Shown: piece after piece, positions 62,923 to 64,000 of the stretch
How the letters are laid out: every line of letters begins with the position of its first letter
Position numbering within the stretch: the stretch's first letter is position 1
Assembly: GCA_018267925.1 (NCBI GenBank)
Contig: JAFDXO010000168.1
Coordinates: 1-64,000, forward strand
DNA: 64,000 nucleotides
Direction of reading: 5' to 3'
Source: Bacteroidota bacterium
Lineage (GTDB): Bacteria; Bacteroidota; Bacteroidia; Chitinophagales; Chitinophagaceae
Translations under genes and position numbers: made by a program
Notes under the pieces: generated by a model
Database searches by the model: none
Seen by the model: the letters and a program-made list of their open reading frames with translations, nothing else
Told to the model about the DNA's origin: nothing

Positions 62923-63951
62923 ATGGAATTGAAACAGCAATCTCTCGGACAAATAGCCATCATTGGCAATGGAAGCTGGGGTACAGCCTTGGCAAAAATA
63001 TTGACAGACAATGGAAATCAATTAGATTGGTGGGTGCGTAATGAAGCAGCAGTAGAATATATCAATAGGCGTGGCCATAATCCAAACTATTTAACCGCAG
63101 TTCATTTCGCATCAAATAGCATTCGTCCCAGCATTTCTTTGGCAGAAGTATTAGATCGTGCTACCACCTTAGTATTTGCGGTACCCTCTGCCTTCGCCCA
63201 ACAAGTCATTGAAAGCATTCCCTCTGAAAAATGGCAGCATAAGCAGATTATTTCTGCCATCAAAGGCATCTTGCCGGAAAGCAATCTGCTGCTGAATGAT
63301 TACCTCACTCAAAACGTAGGCTATGACCTTAATAAATATGTTGCCATTACGGGTCCATGTCATGCGGAAGAAGTGGCTGATGAAAGATTAAGCTACCTTA
63401 CCTTTTCCGGCTTAAATGATAAATGGACAGCACAAGTAGCTCAAGCTTTTAGCTGCGATTATATTAACACCACCTCAAACCACGACATTTGGGGGGCACA
63501 GTTTGCGGCAGTTCTTAAAAATGTGTATGCAATTGGAGCCGGTATGGCGCATGGCTTAGGTTATGGAGATAACTTTCTGAGCGTTTACATCACGAATTGC
63601 TACAGGGAAATGTATCAATACTTAGTAGCTCATTTTAATAAAGTACATCCTTCAAACATTCAACCCGACTTTCATACCAGTGCCTATTTGGGCGACCTAT
63701 TGGTAACCGGCTATTCTTTACATAGCAGAAACAGAGCTTTTGGTACGATGCTCGGTAAAGGCTATTCTGTGAAATCTGCTATTTTGGAAATGAACATGGT
63801 TGCAGAAGGTTATTACGCATCCAGAGGAATGCAATCTATTTCACGAAATTATGTAATTGACATTCCGTTAGCCACCTGCATTTATGAAGTATTGTGGGAG
63901 GGAATTGAACCCGAAGATGCATTCCGGCAAATAGAAAAAATGCTCTCATAA
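62923..63951 (+). CDS. gpsA: NAD(P)-dependent glycerol-3-phosphate dehydrogenase
   Basis: The 342-residue product has the NAD site IIGNGSWGTALAKIL, AVPSAFAQ, the catalytic-Lys region AAVLKNVYAIGAGMA and GPCHAEEVA. It reduces dihydroxyacetone phosphate to sn-glycerol 3-phosphate for phospholipid synthesis. It is probably co-transcribed with the upstream adaptor gene, a pairing without a clear functional reason. Confidence 0.94.
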   Translation: MELKQQSLGQIAIIGNGSWGTALAKILTDNGNQLDWWVRNEAAVEYINRRGHNPNYLTAVHFASNSIRPSISLAEVLDRATTLVFAVPSAFAQQVIESIPSEKWQHKQIISAIKGILPESNLLLNDYLTQNVGYDLNKYVAITGPCHAEEVADERLSYLTFSGLNDKWTAQVAQAFSCDYINTTSNHDIWGAQFAAVLKNVYAIGAGMAHGLGYGDNFLSVYITNCYREMYQYLVAHFNKVHPSNIQPDFHTSAYLGDLLVTGYSLHSRNRAFGTMLGKGYSVKSAILEMNMVAEGYYASRGMQSISRNYVIDIPLATCIYEVLWEGIEPEDAFRQIEKMLS

Positions 63952-64000
63952 ACAGTCAATAAAATATTTTTTTTAAAAGAGGCTTTTGGTTTTGTTTTAT

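Noticed and set aside
1..64000. tRNA, rRNA, CRISPR arrays, prophage and insertion-sequence ends
   Set aside because: None was recognised in any gap by eye. Short tRNAs cannot be ruled out without a covariance search, for which tRNAscan-SE would be decisive.

Overview
The window is a stretch of AT-rich chromosome from a member of the Bacteroidota, most likely from the Chitinophagales/Saprospiria side of the phylum. Supporting signs are start regions with the Bacteroidota promoter (TTTG, then about 19 bases, then TAnnTTTG) and no obvious Shine-Dalgarno tracts, a fused ccoN-ccoO gene, type IX secretion C-terminal domains, a bacillithiol deacetylase, DUF4295 next to rpmB and rpmG, a SusC/TonB-type receptor, a NusB with a long N-terminal extension, and a SWIB-domain chromatin-like protein. 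The exact genus cannot be read from the sequence.

Layout. Positions 1-2.3 kb hold loosely packed accessory material: the edge of an Rpn-type nuclease gene, a frameshifted small secreted protein, a GLPGLI-like secreted protein and an orphan membrane protein. From 2.3 to 7.8 kb are a CNNM/CorC transporter, a GT-C glycosyltransferase with TPRs, YebC, RlmB and the SWIB protein. From 8.0 to 19.9 kb lies a complete cbb3 oxidase block (ccoI, ccoS, ccoNO, ccoQ, ccoP, ccoG, ccoH, a TauE/SafE-like membrane protein). It is followed by a coiled-coil gene and a two-gene signalling unit: a PAS histidine kinase and a response regulator fused to a Crp-type DNA-binding output. From 20 to 25 kb are the fused E1 of a branched-chain 2-oxoacid dehydrogenase, PaiB, SucD and an Mla-type ATPase. 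From 25.1 to 30 kb is a TetR-TolC-EmrA-EmrB efflux operon. From 30 to 33.4 kb are YfcE, LpxK, FtcD and a GNAT acetyltransferase. From 33.5 to 39.8 kb a glutamate-synthase-like oxidoreductase with ferredoxin clusters, a two-subunit 2-oxoacid:ferredoxin oxidoreductase and isocitrate dehydrogenase form a central-metabolism block. From 40 to 47 kb are a reductase, FtsY, the rpmB-rpmG-DUF4295 operon, BshB1, DUF4294, a LiaF-like protein, and DOPA dioxygenase with a divergent AraC regulator. From 48 to 50.7 kb are two tandem type IX-secreted beta-propeller proteins. From 51 to 64 kb are NusB, a DUF1573 lipoprotein, YajC, CoaE, a DegT aminotransferase with RfbC, a TonB receptor gene string, phosphoglucose/phosphomannose isomerase, an HlyD-type adaptor and GpsA.

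How the genes work together. The clearest system is microaerobic respiration. Three TGA-N6-TCA palindromes of Crp/Fnr type lie 84-90 bp upstream of ccoI, of ccoS (first gene of the oxidase operon) and of the coiled-coil gene at 17166. The Crp-type output domain of the regulator encoded next door keeps the Glu and Arg that read such half-sites. The inferred circuit is PAS kinase to REC-cNMP-HTH regulator to cbb3 genes, a FixL/FixK-like arrangement compressed into two proteins. A second point of interest is a terminator-like hairpin inside the first 90 bases of coaE. A third is an intergenic stretch near 24 kb with its own promoter and terminator but no reading frame. No CRISPR array, rRNA, tRNA, insertion sequence with ends or prophage was recognised.
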